Source: Rhodosorus marinus
Lineage: Eukaryota; Rhodophyta; Stylonematophyceae; Stylonematales; Stylonemataceae
NCBI GenBank assembly: GCA_029953675.1
Contig: JAMWBK010000001.1
Span: 1,401,001 to 1,465,000, forward strand
Direction: 5' to 3'
DNA length: 64,000 nucleotides
The notes beneath the pieces were generated by a model. That model was not told the DNA's origin. It saw only the letters and a list, made by a program, of their open reading frames with translations, and made no database searches. The translations under genes and the position numbers were made by a program. Of this stretch, positions 1 through 11,220 are shown piece after piece; the stretch's first letter is position 1, and each line of letters starts with the position of its first letter.

Positions 1-18
1 GAAGGGGTTACTTAACAT

Positions 19-423
19 TGAACGTGATTTCCAGTGTGCTAAGGATCGGCGATCGATTAAGTAGCAAAGAGCGCGATTTCGAGTGTGTTCAGGGGCGGCA
101 CCGGCCGAAGTGGACACACCAATCGTGCGTTAGTCGATTTCTGGCTCGACATCGAAGCACGCCACATCGTCTCTATTTTATTTCGACCGTTCAAGAGGTT
201 ATCAATTTTCCAGCATTGTTCAAGAGGAACCAAATTCGTTCATTCAAAGTTCGAGCTAGAAATCCCCTGCACAACAATCGGCCTGTAGATGGTAAAAAAT
301 AGGCGGAACGCATTCGATTACGTACCATTGAGCACGATTTCCAGCGTGCTAAGGAGCGGCACCGGCCGATGTGGACACACAAATCGTGCGTGAGTCGATT
401 TCTGGCTCAACATCGAAGCACGC
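19..423 (+). repeat. Diverged direct repeats, about 90 bp
   Basis: Two copies of one sequence lie at about 73-162 and 333-423. They share GGCACCGGCCGA, then GTGGACACAC, AATCGTGCGT and AGTCGATTTCTGGCTC, with scattered substitutions. A partial third copy of the left edge is at 19-52. No open frame fits them and I assign no family. The following stretch, 424-725, shows nothing recognisable. Confidence 0.6.
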
Positions 424-725
424 TTGGTCAATATTGTTTTTTTTGGTTGGGGGGACGAGACCGGAGAAAACATTCTAAAACCCACGGTTCCACAGTGCCT
501 AACTCTGACCCACCGATCCAAACTGTTTCACTCTGTGTAAATCTTGAGCACGGTATGTAGTAACCGTTCTAGTTCTGTAGCTGGAGAGTACAAGTGTCAA
601 GAGATGGCGAGCATAAGTGCGAGGGATTGGGGGATTGGAGAAAGCCCAGCTTCATTCTTGGATCTTGCAAAGTTGGGAGGCTTGGAGCACGGAGTTGTGG
701 TACTGAAATTCGGACACTGGGCAGC

Positions 726-1382
726 ATGAAATGCGTTTATTCTCTTGTTGTGGTTCTGGTTAGCTTGAGCTGTACTGTGGATGTGGTTCATTCAATTCCG
801 ACGCCTGATGAGGTGCCCTGTGACCCAGGGTTTTGCTTGGAGATGGCGCCTGATGGTTTGCCTGAGATTCCCACCGTAGGCGGTGGCGGTGGTTCTCTGG
901 TGGTCCTTAACGATCCACACACCGGAGATGATGAACATCAAGATGAACAAGAGTGGAACTGTATTCCACTTAGTGAGGTCTCTTGCCACCGGAGCCAGGC
1001 CGCGACTAATTCTCGTGGAGAATGCGCTTGCGTTCCTATTCCTACTCCTACCCCCAAACCTAGGAGTAGTCCCAAACCTACCCCGGTGCCCTGCCGCATT
1101 GTTGAAGTAGATTGCATGAAGACAGTCACGTCGGCGGAGCTGTGTGATACCAAACTAGTTGCCTGCGGAATGCAGACCGTAACAAACGCTGCTCAGTGCG
1201 GGTTCAAGACGAGTTGCAATACGGTTAGAATTTTGTGCGGTTTCAGAGGATTTAGGCCGACGTTCTGCAACCATAACTACAATTGCCGAGCGGTTGCGAG
1301 AACTTGTACCGTGCCTAAGACATGTGTGGTCCCCAAGACGTGCGACGTACTAGCAAAATGCGAGGAGGAACAATGCCCGTAG
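726..1382 (+). CDS. Secreted Cys- and Pro-rich protein, function unknown
   Basis: A 218-residue product. I start it at the ATG at 726 because that Met is followed at once by a classical signal peptide (MKCVYSLVVVLVSLSC, likely cleaved near residue 23); the frame is open further upstream but without such a feature. The middle is acidic, then residues about 104-123 form a Pro/Thr/Lys linker (PIPTPTPKPRSSPKPTPVPC). The last 95 residues hold 14 cysteines, many in pairs with near-repeated surroundings such as VPKTCVVPKTC. This is the layout of an extracellular or wall-associated disulfide-rich domain on a flexible stalk. I recognise no family. A polyadenylation-type AATAAA lies 174 bp past the stop. 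No intron is evident. Confidence 0.7.
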   Translation: MKCVYSLVVVLVSLSCTVDVVHSIPTPDEVPCDPGFCLEMAPDGLPEIPTVGGGGGSLVVLNDPHTGDDEHQDEQEWNCIPLSEVSCHRSQAATNSRGECACVPIPTPTPKPRSSPKPTPVPCRIVEVDCMKTVTSAELCDTKLVACGMQTVTNAAQCGFKTSCNTVRILCGFRGFRPTFCNHNYNCRAVARTCTVPKTCVVPKTCDVLAKCEEEQCP

Positions 1383-1555
1383 ATCGCTTGAGTTGGGCCA
1401 AACTGTAAGCCTCTAATAACGTAAACCAAGGTTCAATACAATCTATCCCCTCTTTGAAAACGAAAAGCTTGGTGTTAAAGCTGATGATGTTTGGCCCCTA
1501 TTAGCATAGTCGTAACCGACCGATAAAAGTTCTCTATTGGAGAATAATAAGACTC

Positions 1556-1561
1556 AATAAA
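1556..1561 (+). promoter_or_regulatory. Possible polyadenylation signal AATAAA
   Basis: An AATAAA hexamer 174 bp downstream of the stop of the Cys/Pro-rich gene. Position and sequence suit a 3'-end signal, but whether this organism uses AATAAA is unknown. Confidence 0.35.
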
Positions 1562-2659
1562 ATGTTGAAACCCAGGGTGTGCCAGATTGAAAAAGTTTTA
1601 GACAATATGTCTCACTGAGGGTCCGATAATCGGTCCGCTGGTCCGATGAATGATCCGACTCGCGGATCTACAGTGGCCTTTACTGATTGTGAAATTTTCC
1701 CCCTGAGTTTGTAGATCTCTCCGTGAGGATGCCTCTGAGGGCCACCGCTCGCCATCCTCGGCTTCAGGTAGTCCACCCGATGGGTGCTCAGTAAGGATTG
1801 GGATCTCCTCTCCCAAAATGTCCACAACTGCCTCCTCAGAGTGGTCACCGTGATCACCGCCAGTCTCCGAGGGCTGAGGCTCAGCGAGAGCCCGGGGGCC
1901 ACTAGGAACTCGCACGCTGTCCGGCGAAACCATCTCTTAGCTGCACAGACCGAGGGGTTATCGAAACATATTATGATGACATGAGATTTTGCTGGAAGCT
2001 ACGTAAGAAGAAGCGTCGTACGGTGCTGATGTCATTGTTGGTCTTACGCGTGAAGCCGGAGTACGGTGATGCTTACCGATACATCCGTAGCGGATGCGCC
2101 GTCTGAACCGAAGTTCATTTTGGAAACGGCGGAGGGCATTGGGCTAGTTGATGTTGAGAAAATGATTTGCTAGCATGTCAGGGGAGGAGGGGTGCCAACT
2201 CTGTGGAACAGGAGGGCGTTGAAGAAGACCAAGAAGAACGTACTAAGAAGTAACCCCAGGCAAGACAGAGGTCAAATATGACCGGAAGAGCAAGTGCCCA
2301 ATATAGACTCGTAGATTCATAAACGTAGGAAGGGTTGTCGAAAATTTGCCATCCGAAGTGATGAGCTGGTCTGGCGAAAGGGCCAAAAGGATCGGGTATC
2401 GCATTGTTGATGAGGTCGTGGGCGGTAAATGAGTAATTCCACCAGCTGGTTCCCTCGGAAAGTTGTAATAGTCTCCGAGACTGGCGGTGATCACGGGGTT
2501 ACCACCCATATTCCCCACCTCGGGATGGCCGATTCATTTCCTGCTCACACCCGAGAAATGCCATCCGGGGGAGGGGGGGAGGGGAGGACGGGGTTGTGGA
2601 AAGTTTCATATTCCCAGCGAGCATTGAAAAAATGAGAAACATTGCCCATTCCTATTGCC
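1562..2659. other. No gene recognised; short inverted match
   Basis: Only short overlapping frames without recognisable content. A perfect 20-bp match in opposite orientation joins 1848-1867 and 2477-2496 (GAGACTGGCGGTGATCACGG on the plus strand at the second site), with weaker similarity continuing on both sides, so the region may hold two inverted fragments of one old repeat. Confidence 0.4.
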
Positions 2660-3533
2660 CGGCCTTGCACCGTGCTGCCTACGGCCGACCTCTCGCGCAG
2701 ATGGTCTCATCTTCCCGAGATCGCGGCCGCCTGCGTAAACTTGGAGGGTGTATCAGCTCACAGTGGCCCATGAGCATCTCCTGTATTCCGCCATTCACAC
2801 TGAAACTTTTCGAAGTGCGCACTTCTCTACGTTTATACCTCGGTTTGCTTCAGCCGCCCTGGCCTTCCGAGATGGGTTCGCCGTGCCCTCTATGCTCTCA
2901 GAACGAAGGTAGCGCGGATTTTGGCGCCCACCTGCTCGCCAGCTGCTCCGCTGTGAAAGGCGCCCGAACTCGACGGTAGACGTGGATCTTGAACCTGTTA
3001 TACCGCGAACTTCGACCTATAGTACAGCAAGCCGGTCTTGAAATTGACCATGAGAAGCCCCTGCCTGTCGCAGACTACCAAAATGATGAACGCCGCGTCA
3101 CTGAGCTCGTGGTCACATGTAGCGATAGCCGTCGTACGACGTACGTTGATCTTGCCGTTCCCAATCCTCATGCTGGTCGCTATTTGCCGTCTTCGGGAGA
3201 GCGCCGTGGGTTTTCGCTGACAATATGAGACGTCGCAAGACGATGAAATATACTCGGGGGCCTTGTCTTCCCCAGGCATTGGTGCTTCGGCTCTAGCTCA
3301 TCGCCTGGTACTTCTGGTCATTGGTTGCTTTGGTTTTATTGATTCCGTTGGTTCTCGTTGGCTTCGGGCATTGTTCCGCGAACGTCCTGACCGTCTATCC
3401 TCGTTGCTTACCCGCTTAAGTTTCTTGGTGTGGCATACGAACGCTGCTTTGATGTTGGGGGCGCGCGATCTTCGCCACGCTTAGTCTTTTTTTCCCCTCG
3501 GGGGTTTTTTCTTTCAGCCTCTGATTAAACCAA
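2660..3533 (+). pseudogene. Family B retrotransposon, decayed 3' fragment of ORF2
   Basis: Matches the last 290 or so residues of family B ORF2 (compare 14944-16218): LHRAAYGRPLAQM, the zinc motif CPLCSQNEGSADFGAHLLAS plus Cys, the REL-endonuclease stretch ending YVDLAVPNP, and SRWLRALFRERPDRL near the end. It is broken by a TAG at 2977-2979 and by a frameshift near 3228, after which the frame beginning at 3263 resumes and stops at 3482-3484. The B-type 3' UTR follows: T run, CCCCTCGGGGG, then GATTAAACC. An old 5'-truncated, dead copy. Confidence 0.85.
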
Positions 3534-3770
3534 TTCGTTCATTGCCCGGCCGGCCTGGGGGTGGCCAGTTCATTCGCCGAACAACTAACTCGACAAAGAC
3601 TGAACGAAAATTTTAATCGGAAACAAACCTATGTATATTGATTGATGGTAGACGATTGCCGAGATATTGACTGTTTTGATACATACCCCATACACCTTGA
3701 AGATTTGTCAGATTTTAACTTTAACTACCATTTATTACCTGTCCAAACTCGGTCAGATTCGCTTTGCAAG

Positions 3771-4238
3771 AATGAACGGAGGCCGAAAGAAAAAACTCCG
3801 AGGGAAAAACAGACTAAGCGCGGCGAAGATCGCGCGCCTCCGACATCAAAGCAGCGTACATACGCCACAGCAAGAGGCTTAAACGGGTAAACAACGAGGA
3901 TAGACGGTCAGGACGTTCGCGGAACAATTCCCGAAGCCAACGAAAACCAACGGAATCCATAAACCCAAAGCACTCAATGACCAGAGGTACCAGGCGATGA
4001 GCTAGAGCCGAAGCACCAATGCCTGGGGAAGACAAGGCCCCCGTATATTTCAACTCTTTGCGACTTCTCATATTGTCAGCGGAAAATCCACGGCGCTCTC
4101 CCGCAGACGGCATATAGCGACCAGCCTGAGGAGTAGGAACAGAAAAGATCAACGTACGTCGTACGGCGGCTATCGTCACATGTGACCACGAGGTCAGTGA
4201 CGCGGCGTTCATCATTCTGGTAGTCACACACAGGGTTG
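3771..4238 (-). pseudogene. Family B retrotransposon fragment, minus strand
   Basis: Encodes the B ORF2 C-terminus on the minus strand (RRKELKYTGALSSPGIGASA, then RWLRELFRERPDRL), ending in the T-rich 3' UTR near 3777. The terminal GATTAAACC and TTCG are missing, so the 3' end is damaged. The left flank resembles the left flank of the next B copy: attttaact then ccatttattacctgtcc here, attttaact then tatttattatctgtatc near 4907-4939. The two copies may lie in duplicated target sequence. Confidence 0.8.
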
Positions 4239-4930
4239 GCTCCAAGACCCAACCACGGCCGCTGGTTGGGTAACAGCTTGGCTACAGATGCCTAGGCCGC
4301 CTAGACGTAGGGGTAGGACCACTTGGGCGCGAACGATATCACCTGTGGGGCGTGGAAAATGACCGAACTCATCATCTAAGAAACACCCCAGCTCACCAAA
4401 GCTCTCGTCGTCGGCACGGGTTGCCAGCCACCGGACCCAGTGAGTCGGGAGCGAGCGGAACCCATAGGTGAGCCGCTCACTGTAACAATATCGATAAAGC
4501 TGGCTTTATCGATATCGATAAAGCAACAACGAGCATTGCAAGAAGCCGCGGGGCAGCCGATGGAGCTGCGAGACCAGCTGCTGGTGCTTACTCGGAATCT
4601 GCTACAACTCACCCTCCACGGACGACGCGGACCCATGGGGATGCCCAGGTTGGCAAAACCTGCCCGACGACAAATATCCTAGAAACGTGCAGGGACCTGC
4701 TGCTCTTGAATATCCGCTCCTCCCCAGTAGAGAACGACTTCGCATGATTGACTTCGAGATCTACGAGGGATGCCAGTGTGCGGAGACGATCTTACGCCGC
4801 CACGAGGGTATCTGGAGGCCCAATGAGGCAGACATCATTGTGGTAACCCACTGCGCGGACCTCCGGTAACTCTGAACGTATTTAAGCAAAAACATTTGCA
4901 AGTAGTACAGAATTTTAACTACTATTTATT
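4239..4930. other. No gene recognised
   Basis: Two adjacent plus-strand frames (4440-4682 and 4687-4869) give Arg/Glu/Pro-rich products without motifs I know. The stretch lies between two minus-strand B fragments and may be remains of another element. I do not call a gene. Confidence 0.3.
4488..4524. repeat. Near-palindrome with a third direct copy
   Basis: ATATCGATAAAGC at 4488-4500 is followed after 2 nt by its exact reverse complement at 4503-4515, and the forward 13-mer recurs at 4512-4524. The first two would form a 13-bp stem with almost no loop. Function unknown. Confidence 0.6.
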
Positions 4931-4939
4931 ATCTGTATC

Positions 4940-5392
4940 GAACGAATGGTTTAATCGGAGGCTGAAAAAAAAAACCCCGAGGGGAAAAAAAGACTAAGCG
5001 CGGCGAAGTACTCGCGCCTCCAACATCAAAGCGGCATTCATGCGCCACAGCAGGAAACTTAAGCGGGTAAACAACGATTGAAGACGGTCAGGGCGTTCGC
5101 GGAACAACTCCCGAAGCCAGCGAGAACCAACAGAGTCCATGAACCCAAAGCACTCAATGATCAGGGGTACCAAGCGATGTGCTAGTGCCGAAGCACGAAC
5201 ACCAGGGGAAGACAAAGCCCCCGCGTATGTGATCTCTTTGCGGCGTCTCATGCTGGCGGCGGCAGATCCACGGCGCTCCCCCGCAGCCGGGAGATAACGA
5301 CTAGCTTGAGGGTTAGGAACAGCAAGATCAACGTATGTGGTACGGCGGCTGTCGTCACAGGTGATCACCAGGTCGGCTACACGGCGTTCATC
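4940..5392 (-). mobile_element. Family B, 5'-truncated copy with 9-bp TSD
   Basis: On the minus strand this is the last 450 bp of family B: REL-endonuclease region (YVDLAVPNPQASRYLPAAGE), stop at 4994-4996, T-run, CCCCTCGGGG and GATTAAACCATTCG. It is flanked by ATCTGTATC at 4931-4939 and 5393-5401, a target-site duplication typical of target-primed reverse transcription. The coding part is open (124 residues), so the insertion is younger than its neighbour at 3771-4238. Confidence 0.85.
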
Positions 5393-5401
5393 ATCTGTAT
5401 C

Positions 5402-7151
5402 AACGCCGTTTTTGATATAAAATAATCATTGTTTTCTGTATCGGTGCTTAAATTCGCTACCTCGATTCCAGCCTCAGATGCTGGGTGTTTTGTTTTCCAA
5501 CTAATTACTTAGCAATTGGTGATTTGCGGTGTTCGCTGGTAATTTCATATCTCTCTGTGCGGCAAGCTCGCAAATACGCATCTGTTCAGGGTTGTGTCTT
5601 GCACCAAGAAATATACGTTTATTTCTATATTTTAGATCTGTCGCCAGAGTGTTATCCAATATTCATTGGCTCTGCAATCCTCATTGGCTCAATGTACAGG
5701 GTGGAACGTGAGTGCCTAGTTCAAGTGTAGTGCTTGAGGCATTGTTTTGTAAACCCAGGAATGAATGCGCATTACTTACTCGCAGTGTAAAGCAAACTAG
5801 AGACAAACCTTTCTTGACCAATTCTCTACACGCTGCAGGGAATTGTAAGTATATGTCTCGAAACCCGAGTCAAACAATGTGTGAGTAACAAGCACAAACA
5901 GCTGGTAGCGCAGCCAGATCGTTGGTATAGCATTGAGAAATCTGTGCCGGTTGAGAAATCTGTTCCGGTCCCAACAAGGACATGCAAGACATGCAAATTA
6001 AACTTTGCAAAAGAGACCGCGTATTTGTTTACTGGGATGGTACCACCCTCGCGGTGGGTGTCCTACGAAAGGGAAGGGAGTCGCAAGTGTGTGACATAAT
6101 AGGGTACACTAATCCGGTTAGGTGTTTTGGGCGCTACGTATATTGAGAGATCTTTTCGTTCCATAATCACATGGAAAGGAGAGCAGTCGACGCGGTGATA
6201 TCCATTCTCCAAAGTAAAATTGTAGGTGTATGTCTCGGAAATGGACGGAGTTTTTCAAAATTCTGGCATCGTCATATCCAGCTCAAAACTCGGGTCATAC
6301 AATTGACTGAATGAATTTGAGCACACGCAAAACTATAATAGCATTAGTAAAATCACCAAAATAATAGGCTAAGGAGACCGCATATTTGCTTACCCGAAAA
6401 CTAACAACCCGCGGGGGTGTCGTGTCCTGCGGGAGGGAAAGGAGTCACAAGTGTGTGACACATACCCCAATACCGAAAAAAAGCATTTTGTGTGTCGGGT
6501 GCTAAGCATATTGAGAACTCTGTTTTGGCTCGAGCAAGGATACGCAGAAAAACCAAGCTAAGCATATCGCCTATTGGGTGCATCCTGAACCCATTAGGGA
6601 ATTCTTAACGCATAGATAGACTCTTTGTTGCCAAACCCAGTTGGGCTAAGGAGGTATCCGGTCTCCCCGTGAGAGATTCTCATCGAATGTCCGGGGTTTC
6701 CTCTACTGTGTCCATAGCTCGGGGTGCTGAAATTTCAAAGCGAGGTGTTTTGAACTTTTCTTCTTTTTTTTTTTCGTGACCTCATGGATGTGAAGGGTGA
6801 AGTAGTTGGTCGATACACTGGTATTGGTTCATTCTCTAAATGGTTTCCAAGCGTTCGCCTGTTCCGCTCCGCATACTTTGTTTCCAAAGAGGTCAAGAGC
6901 ATGCACAGAATTTCGCTAGAGGAGTGTTGGTCTGGAATTGGAAAACCACCGCCACCAGTGTTGTATCAGTCAGACTGGATGACTACTTGATAGATTGGCC
7001 AGGTGAGTACTTAAGACCACCACTTGGGCACGCGATGACTGCGAAAACGTTTCTGAGGGATTGGGTGAGTGGGTTTGAGTCTCGTAATCGAAGATCTGAA
7101 ACAGGACGTTCTCCATGCTTGATCAGCCGCGTAGAGGGAGGACAAGGAGGG
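5402..7151. other. Intergenic region with diverged tandem duplication
   Basis: No gene recognised. Two diverged units are visible, at about 5860-6160 and 6230-6540: both carry GTCTCG, then an ACTCGGGTCA-like stretch, then GGAGACCGCATATTTG (GAGACCGCGTATTTG in unit 1) and GTCACAAGTGTGTGACA (GTCGCAAGTGTGTGACA in unit 1). Inside unit 1 an 18-bp block (GAGAAATCTGTGCCGGTT) is repeated in tandem at about 5935-5970. From 6840 on, the frame of the next gene is already open but without a convincing start. Confidence 0.5.
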
Positions 7152-10100
7152 ATGGGGAAGATTGTCCGGTTTTGGGCTGCCTTGGCCATTCTGGCTGGAC
7201 TCACTCGCGGTTTAGTTTTTGATGCTGAGGACTTGGTTTCTACGGTTGCGGTGGAAGGAGATTTCCAGTCTATCCTGGACTTGGACTGGATACCCGGGGA
7301 TGTGTCGCGGCTCGTATTGTGCGAGAAGCGTGGATTGGTGTGGTTGGTCATCGACGGGGCGCTTCAATCCAAGCCGCTCCTAGATATCTCAGATGAAATC
7401 GTAAACTTTGGGGCGAGGGGTTTAACGGCGTGCATGGTGGACGTCGACTTTGAAAACCACCCATACTTTTACGTGTCCTACGTCGACAACAGGCTAGCAA
7501 AGACAGATTTTCGCACCGGAACTAAAGGCGCCATTATAGCCAAGTACGAGGTGAATAGTGACTTGTCTGAGGCAGTCAACCCGGTTATTCTTATGGGCTC
7601 ACAAGCTCCTCCAGCGTCTGGCTGCAGTGATCCACATATTGCCAAGCGGGACAATATCTGCCTGGAAGATAGGAGCCACAACATGGGGGGTCTTGTGATG
7701 AGCCCCGACGGCAGGATTTTTGTTGGAATTGGTGATGCAGCCAGCGTCTCACAGTTTACAGAACTGCAGATCCGAGCTCAGAACCTAGATTATAAGACTG
7801 GTAAGGTCCACTGCATCACCAGAACGGGCGTGGCGTGTGCGGACAATCCCTTCATTAGGAACGGTAACCGGACTACGAACAGAGCCACTGTGTGGAATTT
7901 CGGAGTTCGCAACCCTTTCAGAATGGGTTGGGACCCAGTGCTCCAAATACCACTAATCGCGAATGTGGGCATGGCAGCCTGGGAGAGCATCTGGCCGGGT
8001 TATCCGGGTTTCAATTATGCATGGCCCTGTAGAGAAGCTCAGCGCACCAATCTAAAAGCAACTTCGTACGAGATTTGCGAGCAGATGAAGCGGGGCGATA
8101 TTGAAGTAGATTCAGATCGCAGCCTCTGGGACTACAGTCACGAATTGGGAGCGGCGGCTACTGGTGTGGTTCGCTTACACTCAGATAAATGGCCCGCCCA
8201 GCTGAGGAACAAGATTGCAGTAGCTGACTATACAAACAGTTGGGTCAAATTAATCGAGGTCGATAAGAATGGCCTCATCGGATCCCACGTAGACTTTATA
8301 TCCGAGGCTGGTGGCCCTGTTCAGCTGAAAGAGGGCCCAGACGGTTGGCTTTACATGGTATCAATCCTTACGCAACAGGTGATCCGGATAGAGTATAGGG
8401 TGAATACAAGCAGACCAGAGGTTGTAAGGGTAGATCCACCCCCGAGTTTTAGGAAGTCAGAGCTCACGTCGGAGATTTCGGTGAAATTTTCGAAGAATAT
8501 TGACTTCTCCACCGTAAGAAAAGAGTCAATGAGGATAGTCAAGACTTCGACGTTGACGAGGGTCCCTGTGGAATATTCTTGGAGACGCGCTACAAACACG
8601 GTGACTGCACGTCCCCTGGAAATTCTAGAGAGTAATATGCGGTACAAGCTTACTGTGACAACGGAGATCACCGACACTGCTGGTCGAAAGCTGCAGAGCG
8701 ATTTTACATCCTTTTTCCGAACTGGCACTGGCTTTGCCCTGCAAGTTTCAGGACTAGAATGGATATCGTCTACCAATGGAAACTCCGAGTATAGAGTTTT
8801 CAGAGACAAACAATTCCCTACTTTTGCTATTGATGTGCCACCGCTTAGGATTCGAGGTACAATATTCGAAGACGGAATTGCCATGATCGCATCCGGCAGC
8901 GTAGAGGTTGAGGTACCGAGGGGTTGCACTAGACTGCAAACATATGCTGGCGTCGACGATGTTGTTCAGCTGTTCGACTCCCCAGGTATCTTCTTCTTCG
9001 TTAGGAAGAGAACCAGCAACGGTGTCAGGACTCTGCACCGAAATGACCTTCCGGTGCTTAGGACGGATCGACCACTCTTCATTGATGTGGATGTCACCGG
9101 TGCTAATAGCGTGATTCTGGAGACGGTAAAGCCCAACGCCACTACCAGAAACAACGCGATTGCGACCTGGGGCTCACCAAAGTTCCGATGCGGAGGATAC
9201 GACGACGACAAAGCTAGCGTAGCGAGCATAATGCCAACCGGCGTCATCGGAATACGCGCTTCAGTCACCGTCAACTTTTCAGAGTCCATGGACATAGCGT
9301 CGACCACCGCTGCGACCCAGATGCTTCTCCCTATCGCTTTGGGAGGCTATATCATTGGCTTCAAAACGGAATTCAGTCGAGATCAGAAAACGATGATTCT
9401 GACTCCAAACCAGCCACTAGATTATGATACTGAGTATACGCTAACGGTCAAGGAGACGGCAATGGACCTCGCGGGCAACGGCCTAAAAAATACGGTCGTG
9501 CGAACTTTTAAGACCGAGGCTGTTGATCTCTCTGGTGACGTGTTTCAGCTTGTGGATGTGAAGACGCAAGCCATCAGAAATCCTCAGAACGTGGTGATCT
9601 GGCGGGAAGGTCATGAAATGAGGATAGAAGCTGGCACCGATGTTGACTACCTAGTCCCTGGAAAGTGTGGATTGTTGAACCTCTCTGTGACGTCCAAGTG
9701 GGGCCCTGTCTGGGTTTCCGTTCGAGATTCAGCTGGAGATCGTATTTGTGGAACCGGTCGCATCCCTGAGAACAAGAGCGTGGACCTCTCTTGCGATATC
9801 TCAGCGCAGGCTTGGATAAGGCTCGTGATTCGGGGGTCTGGTAGAGCGCACATCTACAGATCCACCATCGACTGCAGGTCGGGCTCGCTGAACCCGCGAT
9901 GTGAGTTTGGAGACGAAATTCCGAATGAGTTCAGGATCGGGGATGTCGTGAGATTCAGCGCCAAATGCTACGACTACAAGGGTGCTTTGATCAATAGGCG
10001 TGCGCTCTTTTGGATTGTTTCCCTTATTCACTGTCAGACTATATGCCACAGGCATGAGGAATTGACTGAAGAGGGAGTTTCTGGGGGGATTTATGAGGTG

Positions 10101-10439
10101 CCAGACCATGGAGACTTCTTCTTTCTGGAGATTCAGGTATTTGCGGAGAGTGATGGGAAGCGTGGCGCCTCCACTGTTCAAATACGCCCGTCTACTGCTT
10201 CAGTGACTGTCACCACGATGCCGCCTGGTTTAACAGTATCTTCCGATTCATTATCTGGACCATCTCCACTCCGTTCTATCACTGTGGTGGGCTCTAATTT
10301 CACAATCAACGCTGTGGAAAGAGGTCGCGGTAAACGATTCGCTTTTTGGGATGATGACAAGAAGCTCGGACCCGCTCGCTCCTTGCTCTTCAACACGAAA
10401 GGAAGTCGTACCTACAACGCAGTCTACCATGATGGGTGA
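7152..10439 (+). CDS. Secreted PQQ sugar-dehydrogenase-like multidomain protein
   Basis: A 1095-residue, intronless product. I start at the ATG at 7152 because it opens a signal peptide (MGKIVRFWAALAILAGLTRG); the frame is open for 104 codons upstream without any secretion signal. Residues about 40-410 form a glucose/sorbosone dehydrogenase beta-propeller: HNMGGLVMSPDGRIFVGIGD carries the His that acts as base in soluble glucose dehydrogenases, and FGVRNPFRMGWDP has the Arg-Asn pair that contacts PQQ there. Two bacterial Ig-like (Big_5/SbsA type) domains follow at about 420-525 and 688-790, each ending in an FRT or FKT strand. The C-terminal 180 residues hold a Cys/His motif (HCQTICHRH) and a PDHGDFFFLEIQV strand, as in the tail of bacterial PQQ-dependent sugar dehydrogenases. 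Likely an extracellular or wall sugar oxidase or carbohydrate-binding protein; bacterial origin is inferred. Confidence 0.85.
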   Translation: MGKIVRFWAALAILAGLTRGLVFDAEDLVSTVAVEGDFQSILDLDWIPGDVSRLVLCEKRGLVWLVIDGALQSKPLLDISDEIVNFGARGLTACMVDVDFENHPYFYVSYVDNRLAKTDFRTGTKGAIIAKYEVNSDLSEAVNPVILMGSQAPPASGCSDPHIAKRDNICLEDRSHNMGGLVMSPDGRIFVGIGDAASVSQFTELQIRAQNLDYKTGKVHCITRTGVACADNPFIRNGNRTTNRATVWNFGVRNPFRMGWDPVLQIPLIANVGMAAWESIWPGYPGFNYAWPCREAQRTNLKATSYEICEQMKRGDIEVDSDRSLWDYSHELGAAATGVVRLHSDKWPAQLRNKIAVADYTNSWVKLIEVDKNGLIGSHVDFISEAGGPVQLKEGPDGWLYMVSILTQQVIRIEYRVNTSRPEVVRVDPPPSFRKSELTSEISVKFSKNIDFSTVRKESMRIVKTSTLTRVPVEYSWRRATNTVTARPLEILESNMRYKLTVTTEITDTAGRKLQSDFTSFFRTGTGFALQVSGLEWISSTNGNSEYRVFRDKQFPTFAIDVPPLRIRGTIFEDGIAMIASGSVEVEVPRGCTRLQTYAGVDDVVQLFDSPGIFFFVRKRTSNGVRTLHRNDLPVLRTDRPLFIDVDVTGANSVILETVKPNATTRNNAIATWGSPKFRCGGYDDDKASVASIMPTGVIGIRASVTVNFSESMDIASTTAATQMLLPIALGGYIIGFKTEFSRDQKTMILTPNQPLDYDTEYTLTVKETAMDLAGNGLKNTVVRTFKTEAVDLSGDVFQLVDVKTQAIRNPQNVVIWREGHEMRIEAGTDVDYLVPGKCGLLNLSVTSKWGPVWVSVRDSAGDRICGTGRIPENKSVDLSCDISAQAWIRLVIRGSGRAHIYRSTIDCRSGSLNPRCEFGDEIPNEFRIGDVVRFSAKCYDYKGALINRRALFWIVSLIHCQTICHRHEELTEEGVSGGIYEVPDHGDFFFLEIQVFAESDGKRGASTVQIRPSTASVTVTTMPPGLTVSSDSLSGPSPLRSITVVGSNFTINAVERGRGKRFAFWDDDKKLGPARSLLFNTKGSRTYNAVYHDG

Positions 10440-11220
10440 GGTTATTATTTCTCGGGTGACCTTGCGAGACCATGACTCGGACCATCGACATGCTTGATTT
10501 GAGAGACTGACTACAGCTCGGCAGACATCTTTGACATACCGCGGAGCGACGGAGCAGAGTAGTTGATCGCAGCAGATAGGGTTCTTCAGAAAGTGTTATA
10601 CGCTTCTTTGCGTGAAGCGCTCTAATTGAAGAACTTCAAGGTCGTGCGGAGCGATGCAATGAAAAACGGCACCGTAGAAGGAAATTCTGTCAGGATTTAG
10701 CTTCATCCCAAAATAGTCGTTTGGTGGTTTGGTTTAGCTGGTGGTTGCGAGCCTTGGCTAGCATGCTCTAATAAGATTGCTATAAAGCGACACTGATCTG
10801 GCGTAGGAGCACTAGATATTGGCAGGATGGTCCCACATGTCCTAGAAGTCCCGTCCCAGGTTGACGGACCAAAGTACTTTGGCCTTTTCTCTCGAGCGCA
10901 GCGAGAGGTTAAGAGAGCGTTTTCAGTTGTTTTGAGTCCCATGTATGTTTCGAGGTGTGGCAGTCACACGTTTTTGTGCCCGCTTTCCGTGTTCTCTCCC
11001 CTATTTGGGGCTGGTGCGACAGGGAGACGGTGCTCCCCGGAATATTCTAGAGCTCCGCTTCTTTTCAAATCCTTTCGGGTCTGATGAGTTCCCTCCTCTG
11101 TTGTGATGCAACTGACTGAGCCCCTCGATAGTGGACTGTGCAGACTCACAGGAATTGGGTGGCCCATCAAATAGTAAACACGACTAACAAAGGTCGTGTT
11201 ACTAAGGCCCAGTAAAACCA
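10440..11220. other. No gene recognised
   Basis: No coding frame stands out. A short hairpin, CTCTCG and CGAGAG around 10890-10908, is visible. The right end (GGCCCAGTAAAACC, about 11203-11216) resembles the AGTAAAG tail of families A and C and abuts the 5' end of the next A2 fragment. Confidence 0.4.

Noticed and set aside
6840-7151. N-terminal extension of the PQQ dehydrogenase-like gene
   Set aside because: The open frame has no ATG-linked signal; the Met at 7152 starts a signal peptide.
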